From positions 1 to 23,298 of the forward strand of contig JAEZUM010000009.1 of NCBI GenBank assembly GCA_023421075.1: 23,298 nucleotides of DNA, read 5' to 3'. This DNA comes from Bacillota bacterium. Its GTDB lineage: Bacteria; Bacillota; Clostridia; Lachnospirales; Lachnospiraceae. Both the position numbers and the translations under genes were made by a program. Positions 7,543 through 15,559 of this stretch are shown here, piece after piece; within the stretch, counting starts at the first letter, position 1, and each line of letters begins with the position of its first letter. Under the pieces are notes generated by a model, which ran no database searches, had not been told where the DNA came from, and saw nothing but the letters and a program-made list of their open reading frames with translations.

Positions 7543-8475
7543 TTATTCTGCGAACATTATTGTAGACAAATATCTTTCACCGGTATCGGGTAAAAGTACT
7601 ACAATCGTCTTACCGGCATTTTCCGGTCTCTTCGCAACCTGAGTTGCAGCCCAAAGAGCAGCACCTGAAGAAATACCGACAAGAACGCCTTCCTTCTTCG
7701 CGATTTCTCTTCCGGTTTCAAAAGCAGCATCATTTGTTACCGTGATAATCTCGTCATAAATCTTCGTATTTAAGGTATCCGGTACAAAGCCTGCACCAAT
7801 GCCCTGAATCTTGTGAGCACCGGCACGCTTCTCGGATAAAACGGGAGAATCCGCAGGTTCTACTGCAATAATCTTAACATCAGGTTTCTTGGAACGAAGA
7901 TATGCTCCGACTCCGGAAATCGTACCACCCGTACCTACACCGGCAACAAAGATATCGACCTCTCCTTCGGTATCATTCCAAATCTCAACACCGGTCGTCT
8001 CTTCATGAACCTTGGGATTGTTTGGATTCTCAAACTGGGAAGGAATAAAGCTGTTCGGAGTAGCTTCTTTCAGCTCCTTTGCTTTCTCAATGGCACCCTT
8101 CATCCCCTTGGGTCCTTCGGTCAAAACTAATTCTGCACCATATGCCTTCATCAGATTTCTACGTTCAATACTCATGGTCTCAGGCATAGCAATTAACAGC
8201 TTCAAACCATAACTTGCGCATACACTGGCAAGACCAATACCGGTATTACCACTGGTAGGTTCGATAATGGTAGTATTCTGATCAATTTCACCACTCTTAA
8301 GTGCCTCTTCAATCATCTTCTTTGCAATACGATCTTTTACGCTGCCGCCCGGATTAAAATACTCCAATTTTGCCACAAGCTTTGCACCAAGCTCATGCTG
8401 TCTGCTATAATTTGTCAGTTCAAGTAAAGGTGTGTTACCAACCAGCTCTGTTATTCTTTTCTTATACTCTGCCAT
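7543..8475 (-). CDS. cysK: Cysteine synthase (O-acetylserine sulfhydrylase)
   Basis: This PLP enzyme makes cysteine from O-acetylserine and sulfide in the cytoplasm. The 310-residue length is standard. The PLP lysine is Lys47 in PGGSVKDR. The substrate loop TSGNTG is at 74-79, the phosphate-binding loop GVGTGGT is at 179-185, and the C-terminal GISSGAA and LPDTGERYLST segments are intact. The ATG has AAGGAG upstream. It follows the sulfhydrylase gene by 53 bases without a terminator, so both are probably one transcript, ended by the hairpin at 7464-7518. In Bacillus, CysK also binds the Rrf2 regulator CymR; the nearby Rrf2 gene makes a similar partnership possible here, which is inference. 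Confidence 0.95.
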   Translation of the reverse strand: MAEYKKRITELVGNTPLLELTNYSRQHELGAKLVAKLEYFNPGGSVKDRIAKKMIEEALKSGEIDQNTTIIEPTSGNTGIGLASVCASYGLKLLIAMPETMSIERRNLMKAYGAELVLTEGPKGMKGAIEKAKELKEATPNSFIPSQFENPNNPKVHEETTGVEIWNDTEGEVDIFVAGVGTGGTISGVGAYLRSKKPDVKIIAVEPADSPVLSEKRAGAHKIQGIGAGFVPDTLNTKIYDEIITVTNDAAFETGREIAKKEGVLVGISSGAALWAATQVAKRPENAGKTIVVLLPDTGERYLSTIMFAE

Positions 8476-8528
8476 ATTAACTCCTTCTCTGTATATACAG
8501 TTTTCATTATTATTTATATTATCTTCTA

Positions 8529-9818
8529 TTATATATTATCAAATGCATTTACCAAATCGTCAAGAATATCGTCGATATGTTCTGTTCCGATGGATAATCG
8601 TATGGTATTCGGGTGAATACCGGATGCTAATAATTCCTGTTCATTCATCTGAGAATGTGTTGTACTAGCCGGATGAATTACCAGGGATTTTACATCAGCT
8701 ACATTCGCCAACAGCGAGAATATCTGAAGCTGGTCGATAAATTTCTTTGCTGCAGCAGCGTCACCCTTGATCTCAAAGGTAAAAATGGAACCGGCTCCCT
8801 TCGGGAAGTATTCCTTGTAAAGAGAATGATACGGATTATCCGGTAAGGAGGGATGATTTACTCTCTCTACCTTAGGATGTTTACTAAGGAAATCAACCAC
8901 CTTTAAGGCATTTTCCACATGTCGTTCCACACGAAGTGATAAAGTTTCCAGCCCCTGTAGGAACAAGAATGAATGGAAAGGACTGATGGTGGATCCGGTA
9001 TCTCTCATAAGAGTAACTCTGATTTTAATAATATAAGCAAGAGCACCTACTGCTTTTGTAAATTGAACTCCGTGATAGCTGGGATTCGGTTCCGTTAAGG
9101 AAGGGAATCTACCTGAGCCTTCCCAGTCGAATTTACCGCTGTCAACAATCACACCACCAATGGTCGTTCCATGTCCTCCGATAAACTTGGTTGCGGAGTG
9201 TACTACAACATCCGCTCCATATTCGATCGGACGAAGCAGATAAGGTGTTGCAAAGGTATTATCTACAATTAACGGCAATTTATTACGATGTGCGATCTCA
9301 GCAACCTTTTGAATATCAATGATGCTGGAATTAGGATTTCCTAAGCTCTCAATAAAGATTGCTTTTGTATTCTCTCGAATTGCTTTTTCAAAATTGCTTG
9401 GATCATCACCATCCACAAAGGTAGTTGATATACCAAAATCAGGTAAGGTGTTGGCAAACAGATTATACGTACCACCATAGATGGTCTGAGCAGAAATAAT
9501 ATGGTCGCCTGCATGTGCAATATTCTGGATTGAATATGCGATCGCAGCCGCTCCTGAGGAAGTTGCAAGTGCAGCAACGCCACCTTCTAAGGCGGCAATT
9601 CTTTGCTCGAATACATCGGAGGTAGGATTCATTAGTCTGGTGTAAATATTTCCACCTTCACTGAGATTGAATCTCCGCTCTGCTTGAGCGCTGTCTTCAA
9701 ATACATAGGAAGTTGTCTGATAGATCGGAACACTTCTGGCACCGGTAGCACTGTCCGGCTTTTCCTGACCTGCATGAAGCTGTAAGGTTTCAAAATGTAA
9801 TTTCTTTTCTCTTGCCAT
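8529..9818 (-). CDS. metY: O-acetylhomoserine sulfhydrylase (homocysteine synthase)
   Basis: The 429-residue product is a Cys/Met-metabolism PLP enzyme of the MetY type, which joins sulfide to O-acetylhomoserine to give homocysteine. The PLP lysine is Lys211 in HSATKFIGGHGTT. Other marks are YTRLMNPTSDVFEQRIAALE (59-78), SSGAAAI (88-94) and QTIYGGTYNLF (111-121), plus VDNTFATPYLLRP (185-197). The length, about 430, favours the O-acetylhomoserine sulfhydrylase group over the roughly 380-residue cystathionine synthases and lyases. The ATG has GGAGGG upstream. The gene has its own strong promoter (9951-9980) with a leader of about 125 nt in which I see no SAM or T-box riboswitch, so control by the upstream Rrf2 protein is the likelier option. 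Confidence 0.93.
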   Translation of the reverse strand: MAREKKLHFETLQLHAGQEKPDSATGARSVPIYQTTSYVFEDSAQAERRFNLSEGGNIYTRLMNPTSDVFEQRIAALEGGVAALATSSGAAAIAYSIQNIAHAGDHIISAQTIYGGTYNLFANTLPDFGISTTFVDGDDPSNFEKAIRENTKAIFIESLGNPNSSIIDIQKVAEIAHRNKLPLIVDNTFATPYLLRPIEYGADVVVHSATKFIGGHGTTIGGVIVDSGKFDWEGSGRFPSLTEPNPSYHGVQFTKAVGALAYIIKIRVTLMRDTGSTISPFHSFLFLQGLETLSLRVERHVENALKVVDFLSKHPKVERVNHPSLPDNPYHSLYKEYFPKGAGSIFTFEIKGDAAAAKKFIDQLQIFSLLANVADVKSLVIHPASTTHSQMNEQELLASGIHPNTIRLSIGTEHIDDILDDLVNAFDNI

Positions 9819-9950
9819 AGATTACCCTCCGTTTTTCATTGTATTACAAGATTCATTGTTTTATCATAGCTTCAACAACTTAAATCTTGTTGTGTTTTTA
9901 TATTCCATAGTATTCATACTTAGTTACTAGGTTTTATATGAATTGTATTT

Positions 9951-9980
9951 ATAATATACTTACCGGGGTTGTTTTGTCAA
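9951..9980 (-). promoter_or_regulatory. Promoter of the sulfhydrylase-cysK unit
   Basis: On the minus strand, a perfect TTGACA is followed after 18 bases by TATTAT. Just downstream of the -10, AAAACCTAGTAACTAAGTA (plus-strand 9917-9935) resembles a sequence overlapping the promoter of the Rrf2 gene, so it may be a repressor site. The leader also holds a small stem, CAACAA/TTGTTG. Confidence 0.75.
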
Positions 9981-10022
9981 TAGCCATTTGAGAAATTTTT
10001 CAAATATTTTTCAATATGATGT

Positions 10023-10059
10023 GCAAATAACAAACAGGAAGTGTGAATCACACTCCCTG
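10023..10059 (-). terminator. Terminator of the Rrf2 regulator gene
   Basis: An 11-bp stem (10035-10045 with 10049-10059) has one pair that is G-U in minus-strand RNA. It is followed on that strand by TTTGTTATTTG. It sits 14 bases past the stop codon. Confidence 0.82.
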
Positions 10060-10072
10060 CTAACTCCATTGC

Positions 10073-10507
10073 TTAGATTGAAAAATCAAAAGGCACATTA
10101 TTCAGTTGACGATCTACCAGATCCTGAAGCGTAATACGGTCGACTACCGAGCAGATAGCATCATATAACTCCTGCCATACCTCTTTGGTAACACAGTGAC
10201 CGTTCCTGCCGCATTCTCCATCATCCTCAAGACAGTCAATCGGCGCAAGACTTCCTTCCGTTAGTCTTAATATCATACCAACAGTATATTCGGAAGGTTC
10301 CTTGGCAAGGCGATAACCTCCCTGTGCTCCGCGGATACTTTTCACATATCCTGCCCGATTAAGCAAGGAAATAATCTGCTCCAGATATTTTTCACTGATC
10401 TCCTGACGCGCTGCTATGCTTTTTATCGTAATATATTCACCGGTATTATTCAATGCCAGATCCAACATGAGTCTAAGTGCATATCTCCCTTTTGTTGATA
10501 TCTTCAT
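10073..10507 (-). CDS. Rrf2 family regulator with three cysteines (IscR/CymR type)
   Basis: The 144-residue protein opens with MKISTKGRYALRLMLDLA, the standard Rrf2 start, and has a winged helix-turn-helix (about 27-66: ITIKSIAARQEISEKYLEQI, then GGYRLAK). It carries Cys92, Cys99 and Cys105 in a C-x6-C-x5-C array, nearly matching the three Fe-S ligands of IscR. Bacillus CymR, the cysteine-metabolism repressor, lacks this triad. Genomic position directly upstream of sulfhydrylase and cysK points to control of sulfur metabolism, while the cysteines point to Fe-S or redox sensing; both may be true. The ATG has AGGAGG upstream. Its own promoter (10549-10577) and terminator separate it from its neighbours. 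Confidence 0.88.
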   Translation of the reverse strand: MKISTKGRYALRLMLDLALNNTGEYITIKSIAARQEISEKYLEQIISLLNRAGYVKSIRGAQGGYRLAKEPSEYTVGMILRLTEGSLAPIDCLEDDGECGRNGHCVTKEVWQELYDAICSVVDRITLQDLVDRQLNNVPFDFSI

Positions 10508-10548
10508 GGCAAAACCTCCTTAGTATCCCTTACAGGATTATTACTACT

Positions 10549-10577
10549 ATATTAACATAGGTTTTGTAGGAATTCAA
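10549..10577 (-). promoter_or_regulatory. Promoter of the Rrf2 regulator gene
   Basis: On the minus strand, TTGAAT and TAATAT are spaced by 17 bases. The spacer and -10 include AAAACCTATGTTAATATAGTA (21 bases, 10546-10566; key parts AAAACCTA and ATAGTA), which resembles the sequence beside the sulfhydrylase promoter. A site here would allow autoregulation. Confidence 0.65.
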
Positions 10578-10597
10578 TGATTGCTTTTAATCTATAA

Positions 10598-13174
10598 TTA
10601 AATTTCTTTTAACAGATTTCGAAATATTTTAACGATATCATACCATACCACTGCCGCAAAGGACAAGACCACGGAAATCAATAGCTTGGAAAAGCTTAAA
10701 GGAGCAAATCCGAATTTGTCATGCAACGGAGAATAGATTAAAACGAATAGACCGACTACGAGGATTAGATTTGTAATCCATATTCCCTTTTCTTTTTTTA
10801 GTCTTCTGATTATCGTAATAATCGTTTCCTTCTCCGAACAGTTTACTAAGACCAAAAGGATACTGGAAAGAACTAAGACGATAAAGCCGCTGGTTCTTGC
10901 TGTTTCTACCGTATATCCCTGGTTCATCATGCTATAATATAGAAGAAAGGATGCTAAGAATATCATGACTCCTTGAAGAAAGCTTTTCACAAAGGTTTGC
11001 CCGTTGATAAGACCTTTTTTCTGATTACGGGGTGCTTTCTTCATGATATCCTGTTCAGCGGGCTGTCGTTCCAACGAAATTGAGACCGTCGGATTCATCA
11101 CCAGTTCGAGAAGTACAATGTGTAGTGGCATCAATAAGAGGGAACCAGGGCCAATCCCGACCAAAGGAGCGATCAGACAGATTAGAGCAATCGGTATATG
11201 GAAGGCCAAAACATATGCAATTGTCTTTTGAATATTATGATATATTCTCCTGCCATCTTTGATCGTATCCAGGATAGTGTTAAAATTATCATCGAGTAGT
11301 ATCATATCCGCTGCTTCTCTTGACACCTCGCTGCCATTTTGACCCATAGCAATACCAATATCAGCAATCTTTAGGGCGGTAGAATCATTGACTCCGTCTC
11401 CGGTCATTGCCACAACTTCACCGTTATCCTTTAGGGCCTTAACAATACGCATCTTATGAAGCGGCATAACTCTTGCATAGATATTACAGTCTTTCACAAG
11501 CTCTCTTAATTGTTCCTCGGATGCTTCTTCGATTTCTTCCCCTGTTATTACCTGATGTGTATTTTTAATTCCAACCTGTTCCGCTATGGATACCGCCGTT
11601 ATTGGATGATCTCCGGTTATCATAATGATGCGTATCCCTGCCTCATAGCAAGCGGATAATCCATCGGTAATAGCTACTCTTGGCGGATCAGCCAGAGCAA
11701 GCATTCCTCGAAAGCATAGACTGCAATCAGACAGATTTTCCGGATATTCCTCCGCTGCAACAAATTTGGTATCTGCAACAGCAATCACCTTACAACCTTT
11801 TGCAGAAAATTCGATTAGCTTATGCTCCATCATTTTTCTTTCCATATCAGATATCTCGGATATGGCTAGAATTGTCTCAGGACTTCCTTTCACAGCTAGA
11901 ATTCTTTGATTATCTTTTTCCCATAGCTGTCCCATTGCTTTCAACTCATTGGTAAAGGGATAATCTTTCAGAATTCTATAATCTTGCTTTCGAAGCGAGC
12001 AGGCAGCCACTTCATCCTCACTGTTCTCTGAAGGTATCCCTCTTTCTCGATTGTCGCAATAACTGCACAGCTGCTCACCAAAATCAAGAAGGGCTTTTTC
12101 CACGGCATCGCCGGTTTCTCTACGGCATGCCAGAGATAACACCTTACAGAAGCGATCTCCCTCCACCTCCGGAATATATGACTCCTTCACCTGCATACAA
12201 TTCTGAGTAATGGTTCCTGTTTTATCCATGCAAAGTACCGAGACAGCACCTAGTGTCTCAACCGATGATAGACGTCTTACCAGTGTCTTCTTTTTCGCAA
12301 GCCTTAAGGCACCCATTGTAAAATATACCGACAATATCACAGGAAATTCTCCGGGCACCATGGAAAGAGCCAACACGGTTCCTGCCAACAGACTATGAAT
12401 CAATCGTTCCGAGAGGATATAATCCGATAGATTAATAAAAGTAACGGCACTTACTAATATAAATAAGACGAATGCAAAACAACTGCATTGTTTTGCCAGA
12501 CCCCCCAGTTGACATTGTAATAATGATTTATTCTTATCAATGATCATAAGTTTTTCTGCAATTCTTCCATACTCCGTGTTGTTTCCGATCCGGTCAACGA
12601 TCATTTGACCGGTTCCAAGACACACCAGGGTCCCTGTATAACAGAAGTTCCTTGGTTGAATTGCTCGAAGCATCTCTGTATCTGATACGGTAATTACTTC
12701 CTTCAGCACCGGATTTGCTTCTCCGGTAAGAATACTCTCATCGACCGTTAATCCGCTACAGGCAATGAGGTGACCGTCAGCAGGAATCTTTACTCCCTCT
12801 TCCAGTAACACCAGATCACCGGGAACCAGCTCTTCCTTTAGAAGTAACTGCTTCTCTCCATCTCGAATAACCTGTACTCTGGGAGAAGTAATTTCCTTCA
12901 GTTTTTTTAAGACCTTCCCTGTTCTAATCTCTTGGAACTGATCAATTGTGATGACAAAGATGACAAAGGATATCATAACTATCCCATCCGTTGTTTCTCC
13001 CAAAATGAAATAGATTAACGCTGAGATTGCCAACAGCAGATAGATCGGTTCAGAATAGATATGCTTCAGATGCTTAAGAACTTTTCCTCTTTTTTTTATA
13101 ATTATCACATTTTTTCCGTATTTCCTCTGTCGTTCCCTAACTTCCTTCATCGACAACCCTGTCTGGTCTGTCAT
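10598..13174 (-). CDS. P-type cation-transporting ATPase
   Basis: This 858-residue membrane pump has the P2-type layout. The actuator-domain TGEA is at 150-153, the phosphorylation motif DKTGT at 317-321, the nucleotide-binding KGSPE at 429-433, the TGDHP hinge at 520-524 and TGDGVND at 591-597. Membrane segments lie near 42-80, 232-290 and in six C-terminal helices (about 650-850). There is no N-terminal heavy-metal domain and no CPC motif, so it is not a copper, zinc or cadmium P1B pump. The TM4 motif is PGEFP (274-278), where related pumps have PEGLP or PEEFP, and TM6 has ELVMNP (690-695), where Asp is usual instead of Asn694. The ion is therefore uncertain; a Ca2+/Mg2+-like group is the nearest guess. 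The ATG has AGGAGG upstream, and a long structured leader (13175-13484) precedes it. Confidence 0.9.
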   Translation of the reverse strand: MTDQTGLSMKEVRERQRKYGKNVIIIKKRGKVLKHLKHIYSEPIYLLLAISALIYFILGETTDGIVMISFVIFVITIDQFQEIRTGKVLKKLKEITSPRVQVIRDGEKQLLLKEELVPGDLVLLEEGVKIPADGHLIACSGLTVDESILTGEANPVLKEVITVSDTEMLRAIQPRNFCYTGTLVCLGTGQMIVDRIGNNTEYGRIAEKLMIIDKNKSLLQCQLGGLAKQCSCFAFVLFILVSAVTFINLSDYILSERLIHSLLAGTVLALSMVPGEFPVILSVYFTMGALRLAKKKTLVRRLSSVETLGAVSVLCMDKTGTITQNCMQVKESYIPEVEGDRFCKVLSLACRRETGDAVEKALLDFGEQLCSYCDNRERGIPSENSEDEVAACSLRKQDYRILKDYPFTNELKAMGQLWEKDNQRILAVKGSPETILAISEISDMERKMMEHKLIEFSAKGCKVIAVADTKFVAAEEYPENLSDCSLCFRGMLALADPPRVAITDGLSACYEAGIRIIMITGDHPITAVSIAEQVGIKNTHQVITGEEIEEASEEQLRELVKDCNIYARVMPLHKMRIVKALKDNGEVVAMTGDGVNDSTALKIADIGIAMGQNGSEVSREAADMILLDDNFNTILDTIKDGRRIYHNIQKTIAYVLAFHIPIALICLIAPLVGIGPGSLLLMPLHIVLLELVMNPTVSISLERQPAEQDIMKKAPRNQKKGLINGQTFVKSFLQGVMIFLASFLLYYSMMNQGYTVETARTSGFIVLVLSSILLVLVNCSEKETIITIIRRLKKEKGIWITNLILVVGLFVLIYSPLHDKFGFAPLSFSKLLISVVLSFAAVVWYDIVKIFRNLLKEI

Positions 13175-13484
13175 TTACGTTACCTCCTTAATAAGGCAAA
13201 GCATAGGCAGATGTTCCATGGGCAGAAAATGACCTGTGGAACACATATAGCAGTAATGTTACTCTGTCCCACAGGTCTAATCTTCCTGTTGCTGATTTTC
13301 AGCCCGGCTGCACGAATCTTTGTTACGTCGCCTGATCAGATTGTACTGTAGATTGGCTAGAACAGCCTATGCAGTGCAAGGTGATTCCTATGCTTTATCT
13401 TATGCCCAGGGTAAAATATGGTTACAAAGGCGAAAGTGATGGCCTAAATTAAAGATTCTTCGTACACTTTTACAATAGAATTTC
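13175..13484 (-). promoter_or_regulatory. Structured leader RNA of the P-type ATPase, possible riboswitch
   Basis: About 310 bases without a gene precede the ATPase. In minus-strand RNA, a hairpin of 13 pairs (13231-13243 with 13265-13277) has one position that pairs as G-U only on this strand, then AUUUUCU, so it may be an attenuator. A segment ahead of the ribosome site (13198-13208) can pair either with 13387-13396 (10 bp perfect) or with 13365-13372 (8 bp perfect). Smaller stems include GCUGA/UCAGC and GGCU/AGCC. A -10-like TATAAT lies at 13490-13495 but I see no good -35. I do not recognise a known riboswitch class. Confidence 0.5.
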
Positions 13485-13497
13485 CTCGAATTATAAA
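13469..13497 (+). promoter_or_regulatory. Promoter of the HAD gene
   Basis: TTTACA and TATAAA are spaced by 17 bases on the plus strand, about 80 bases ahead of the ATG at 13576. It overlaps the putative minus-strand -10, so the two genes may share a divergent control region. Between it and the gene, TGTAACA and TGTTATACA form an imperfect palindrome (13526-13545). Confidence 0.6.
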
Positions 13498-13575
13498 GTA
13501 TAATTTGTATTTGAATTCACAATTTTGTAACATTTCTGTTATACAAATATCTTGTAATCATTAGGAAGGACTGCA

Positions 13576-14286
13576 ATGAACTACGATTTATTATTCTTGG
13601 ATGTAGATGGGACACGGAAGCAGGAACCCAATCAGATTTCAGAAGTAGATAAAGAAGCGGTAGCGCGTGCTTGCACAGCAGGTAAGAAAGTATCCATCGC
13701 TTCCGGCAGAAACAAAAACTTAATTCTTAATACAATACATGAACTGCAACTCAATAATTATGGAGCCTCCTACTCCGTGGCATTAAATGGAGCTCATATC
13801 ATTGATAATCATACCGGGGATACACTACACACAGTTCCGATCTGTACGAATTTAACGTATCGACTGTTTCTAAAAGCATATGAACTGGATGTCTCCTGTC
13901 GTGTATATACCGAAAATCATGTATATTTTAATTACAACGATATTCAATTCGACCGCTATAAAAAGGGCGGCTGTGACTGCAGATTCGTCGACATGGGAAG
14001 CCCCGATCTCGGGCTTGCGGAAGCACCCTTAAAATTTTTAGTGACAAGTAATGACAAAGAAAAGCTGGAATGCTTTCAGCGTGAAATGTACGAAGCAACC
14101 AAGTCAAGCTTAAATGCCGAATTCACAAGTGAATATACTCTGGAATATACCTCGATCAACGCAAGTAAGGGTCTTGGCATGGAATATATCTGTAACCTGT
14201 TTGGCAAATCACCCTTAGAAGCGGTTACCGCCGAAGACGGAGAAAATGAAATTTCAGAGATCATTCAAAAATTCTTTTTAGTTTAA
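13576..14286 (+). CDS. Cof-type HAD phosphatase, C-terminally shortened
   Basis: The 236-residue product resembles Cof/YwpJ-like HAD hydrolases, which remove phosphate from sugar phosphates and cofactors such as FMN. Motif I is DVDGT (9-13), motif II lies in the SGR region (43-45), NGA is at 71-73, and the conserved Lys is in INASKGLGMEYIC. The normal G-D-x-x-N-D motif reads EDGENE, so its second Asp is Glu. Family members usually run about 30 residues beyond this motif, with a G-x-A-M-G-N-A segment; here the protein stops 9 residues after it. It may be a decaying gene or a shorter variant. The ATG has AGGAAGGA upstream. It is the only plus-strand gene in the window, with its own promoter and terminator. 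Confidence 0.8.
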   Translation: MNYDLLFLDVDGTRKQEPNQISEVDKEAVARACTAGKKVSIASGRNKNLILNTIHELQLNNYGASYSVALNGAHIIDNHTGDTLHTVPICTNLTYRLFLKAYELDVSCRVYTENHVYFNYNDIQFDRYKKGGCDCRFVDMGSPDLGLAEAPLKFLVTSNDKEKLECFQREMYEATKSSLNAEFTSEYTLEYTSINASKGLGMEYICNLFGKSPLEAVTAEDGENEISEIIQKFFLV

Positions 14287-14325
14287 TTATATTAATTCGT
14301 AGCAAACAAATGGCAACAATCGATC

Positions 14326-14385
14326 GAAAGGACAACATACTTTCCCCACAGAGTGAAGGAATACATGTTGTCCTTTCTTATTACT
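14326..14385 (+). terminator. Terminator of the HAD gene
   Basis: A perfect 13-bp stem (14326-14338 with 14365-14377) is followed by TTATTACTT on the plus strand. It lies 40 bases past the stop codon. The minus-strand side has no U-tract, so it does not obviously serve the converging permease gene. Confidence 0.8.
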
Positions 14386-14457
14386 TAACCTAATTTTATC
14401 TATGCCTATATTCTATAGTGACAACGATCTTCTAATCTGTCTTCTTCTGATGATTCA

Positions 14458-15411
14458 TCATTCCACACCGACTTCAACTTCCTCGGTGATAATCAAATCT
14501 TTTGCCGGCACGATCTCAGGCATCTCTAACTTATTTTTCGCTTTGAATAAAAAGCTAAGCTTTGTCTCCGATATGATAACCGCTATAAAAATAAAGCCAA
14601 AACCAATGAATAAGCGGGTTGAAATCACCTCATGATAGAAAATCACGGAAAACAGTGCACCAAAGACTGATTCCAGACTCATAATGATGGCCGCCGGTGC
14701 CGGATGTGTATATTTCTGACCAACATTCTGCAATAACAGAGCAACTGCCGTTGCAAATACTGCAAGGTATACAAGACCAATGATCGAATCGGTGCTCCAG
14801 TTTGTCGGAATATCTTCAAATATAAGACCAATGGTCCAGGAATAGATCGCCGCATAACCAAATTGCAAAATAGTTAAAAGAATTGGGTCTCTCTTACCGG
14901 AAAACTTAGCTACCGCGACGATATGGATTGCATAAACCACACCGCTGGCCAAGGTCAGTCCATCTCCCATGCGGATTGACAAATCACCGTTTAAGGAAAC
15001 CAATCCAATTCCTATAATACTGATAAAGGCAGCGATAATATTGAAGCCATCCGGTCGTTTCTTATCCACCGGCCAGAAGAAAAAGGGAACCAGAACGCAG
15101 TAAATTGCAGTCAGAAAGGCATTCTTTCCCGGTGTTGTATCAGTAATACCAATGGTCTGGAGGCTATAGGCGATAAAAAGTAAGGTACCCAGAATACCGC
15201 CCTTGATAAAATACTCTTTATTCAGCTTTTTTAATCGTTTATGGAAAAAGATGCATAGAAGAATACATCCAATGGTGAAACGAAAAGCTAACAGCATATG
15301 AGGCTGCATTACGTCCATTGAATTTTTCACAACAAGAAAGGAACTACCCCAGATTAATGTTGCTATAAATAGTGCTATCTTGGCTGCAAAGCTGTGTTTA
15401 TGATTGTTCAT
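14458..15411 (-). CDS. DMT/EamA family membrane permease
   Basis: The 317-residue protein has about ten hydrophobic segments in two five-helix halves, as in EamA (DMT) metabolite exporters. Typical marks are the N-terminal IATLIWGSSFLVVKN (17-31), PHMLLAFRF, and, in the second half, YLAVFATAVALLLQNVGQKY and APAAIIMSLESVFGALFSV. The substrate cannot be read from sequence; relatives export amino acids or other small metabolites. The last 35 residues form an acidic cytoplasmic tail. The ribosome site is weak (GGTAG). The nearest promoter-like pair upstream (TTGTGG, TATAAC) has a 19-base spacer and is not convincing. It converges on the HAD gene and stands alone. Confidence 0.87.
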   Translation of the reverse strand: MNNHKHSFAAKIALFIATLIWGSSFLVVKNSMDVMQPHMLLAFRFTIGCILLCIFFHKRLKKLNKEYFIKGGILGTLLFIAYSLQTIGITDTTPGKNAFLTAIYCVLVPFFFWPVDKKRPDGFNIIAAFISIIGIGLVSLNGDLSIRMGDGLTLASGVVYAIHIVAVAKFSGKRDPILLTILQFGYAAIYSWTIGLIFEDIPTNWSTDSIIGLVYLAVFATAVALLLQNVGQKYTHPAPAAIIMSLESVFGALFSVIFYHEVISTRLFIGFGFIFIAVIISETKLSFLFKAKNKLEMPEIVPAKDLIITEEVEVGVE

Positions 15412-15520
15412 TTTGTGTTCTACCAGGCTTTCTTAAAGTATGATATTTATGATGTTATACATCCGTTTGCCTATTCTACCACAATTTTATTCATCCTTCA
15501 ATCTTTAATGTTATTATGTA

Positions 15521-15553
15521 ATACCAAAACCTGCTATAGTCAGATTTTGGTAT
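15521..15553 (-). terminator. Possible terminator of the peroxiredoxin gene
   Basis: ATACCAAAA (15521-15529) and TTTTGGTAT (15545-15553) form a 9-bp stem with an inner CTG/CAG. It starts 7 bases past the peroxiredoxin stop. The minus-strand tail TTACATAATAACATT is only weakly U-rich. Confidence 0.5.
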
Positions 15554-15559
15554 AAAGCC

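Noticed and set aside
9819..9950. SAM or T-box riboswitch in the sulfhydrylase leader
   Set aside because: No GGTGGNACC-type T-box or SAM-riboswitch core is visible, there is no terminator, and the leader is only about 125 nt.
10598..13174. TGEA in place of TGES in the ATPase actuator domain
   Set aside because: TGEA is common among bacterial P-type ATPases and is not by itself a defect.
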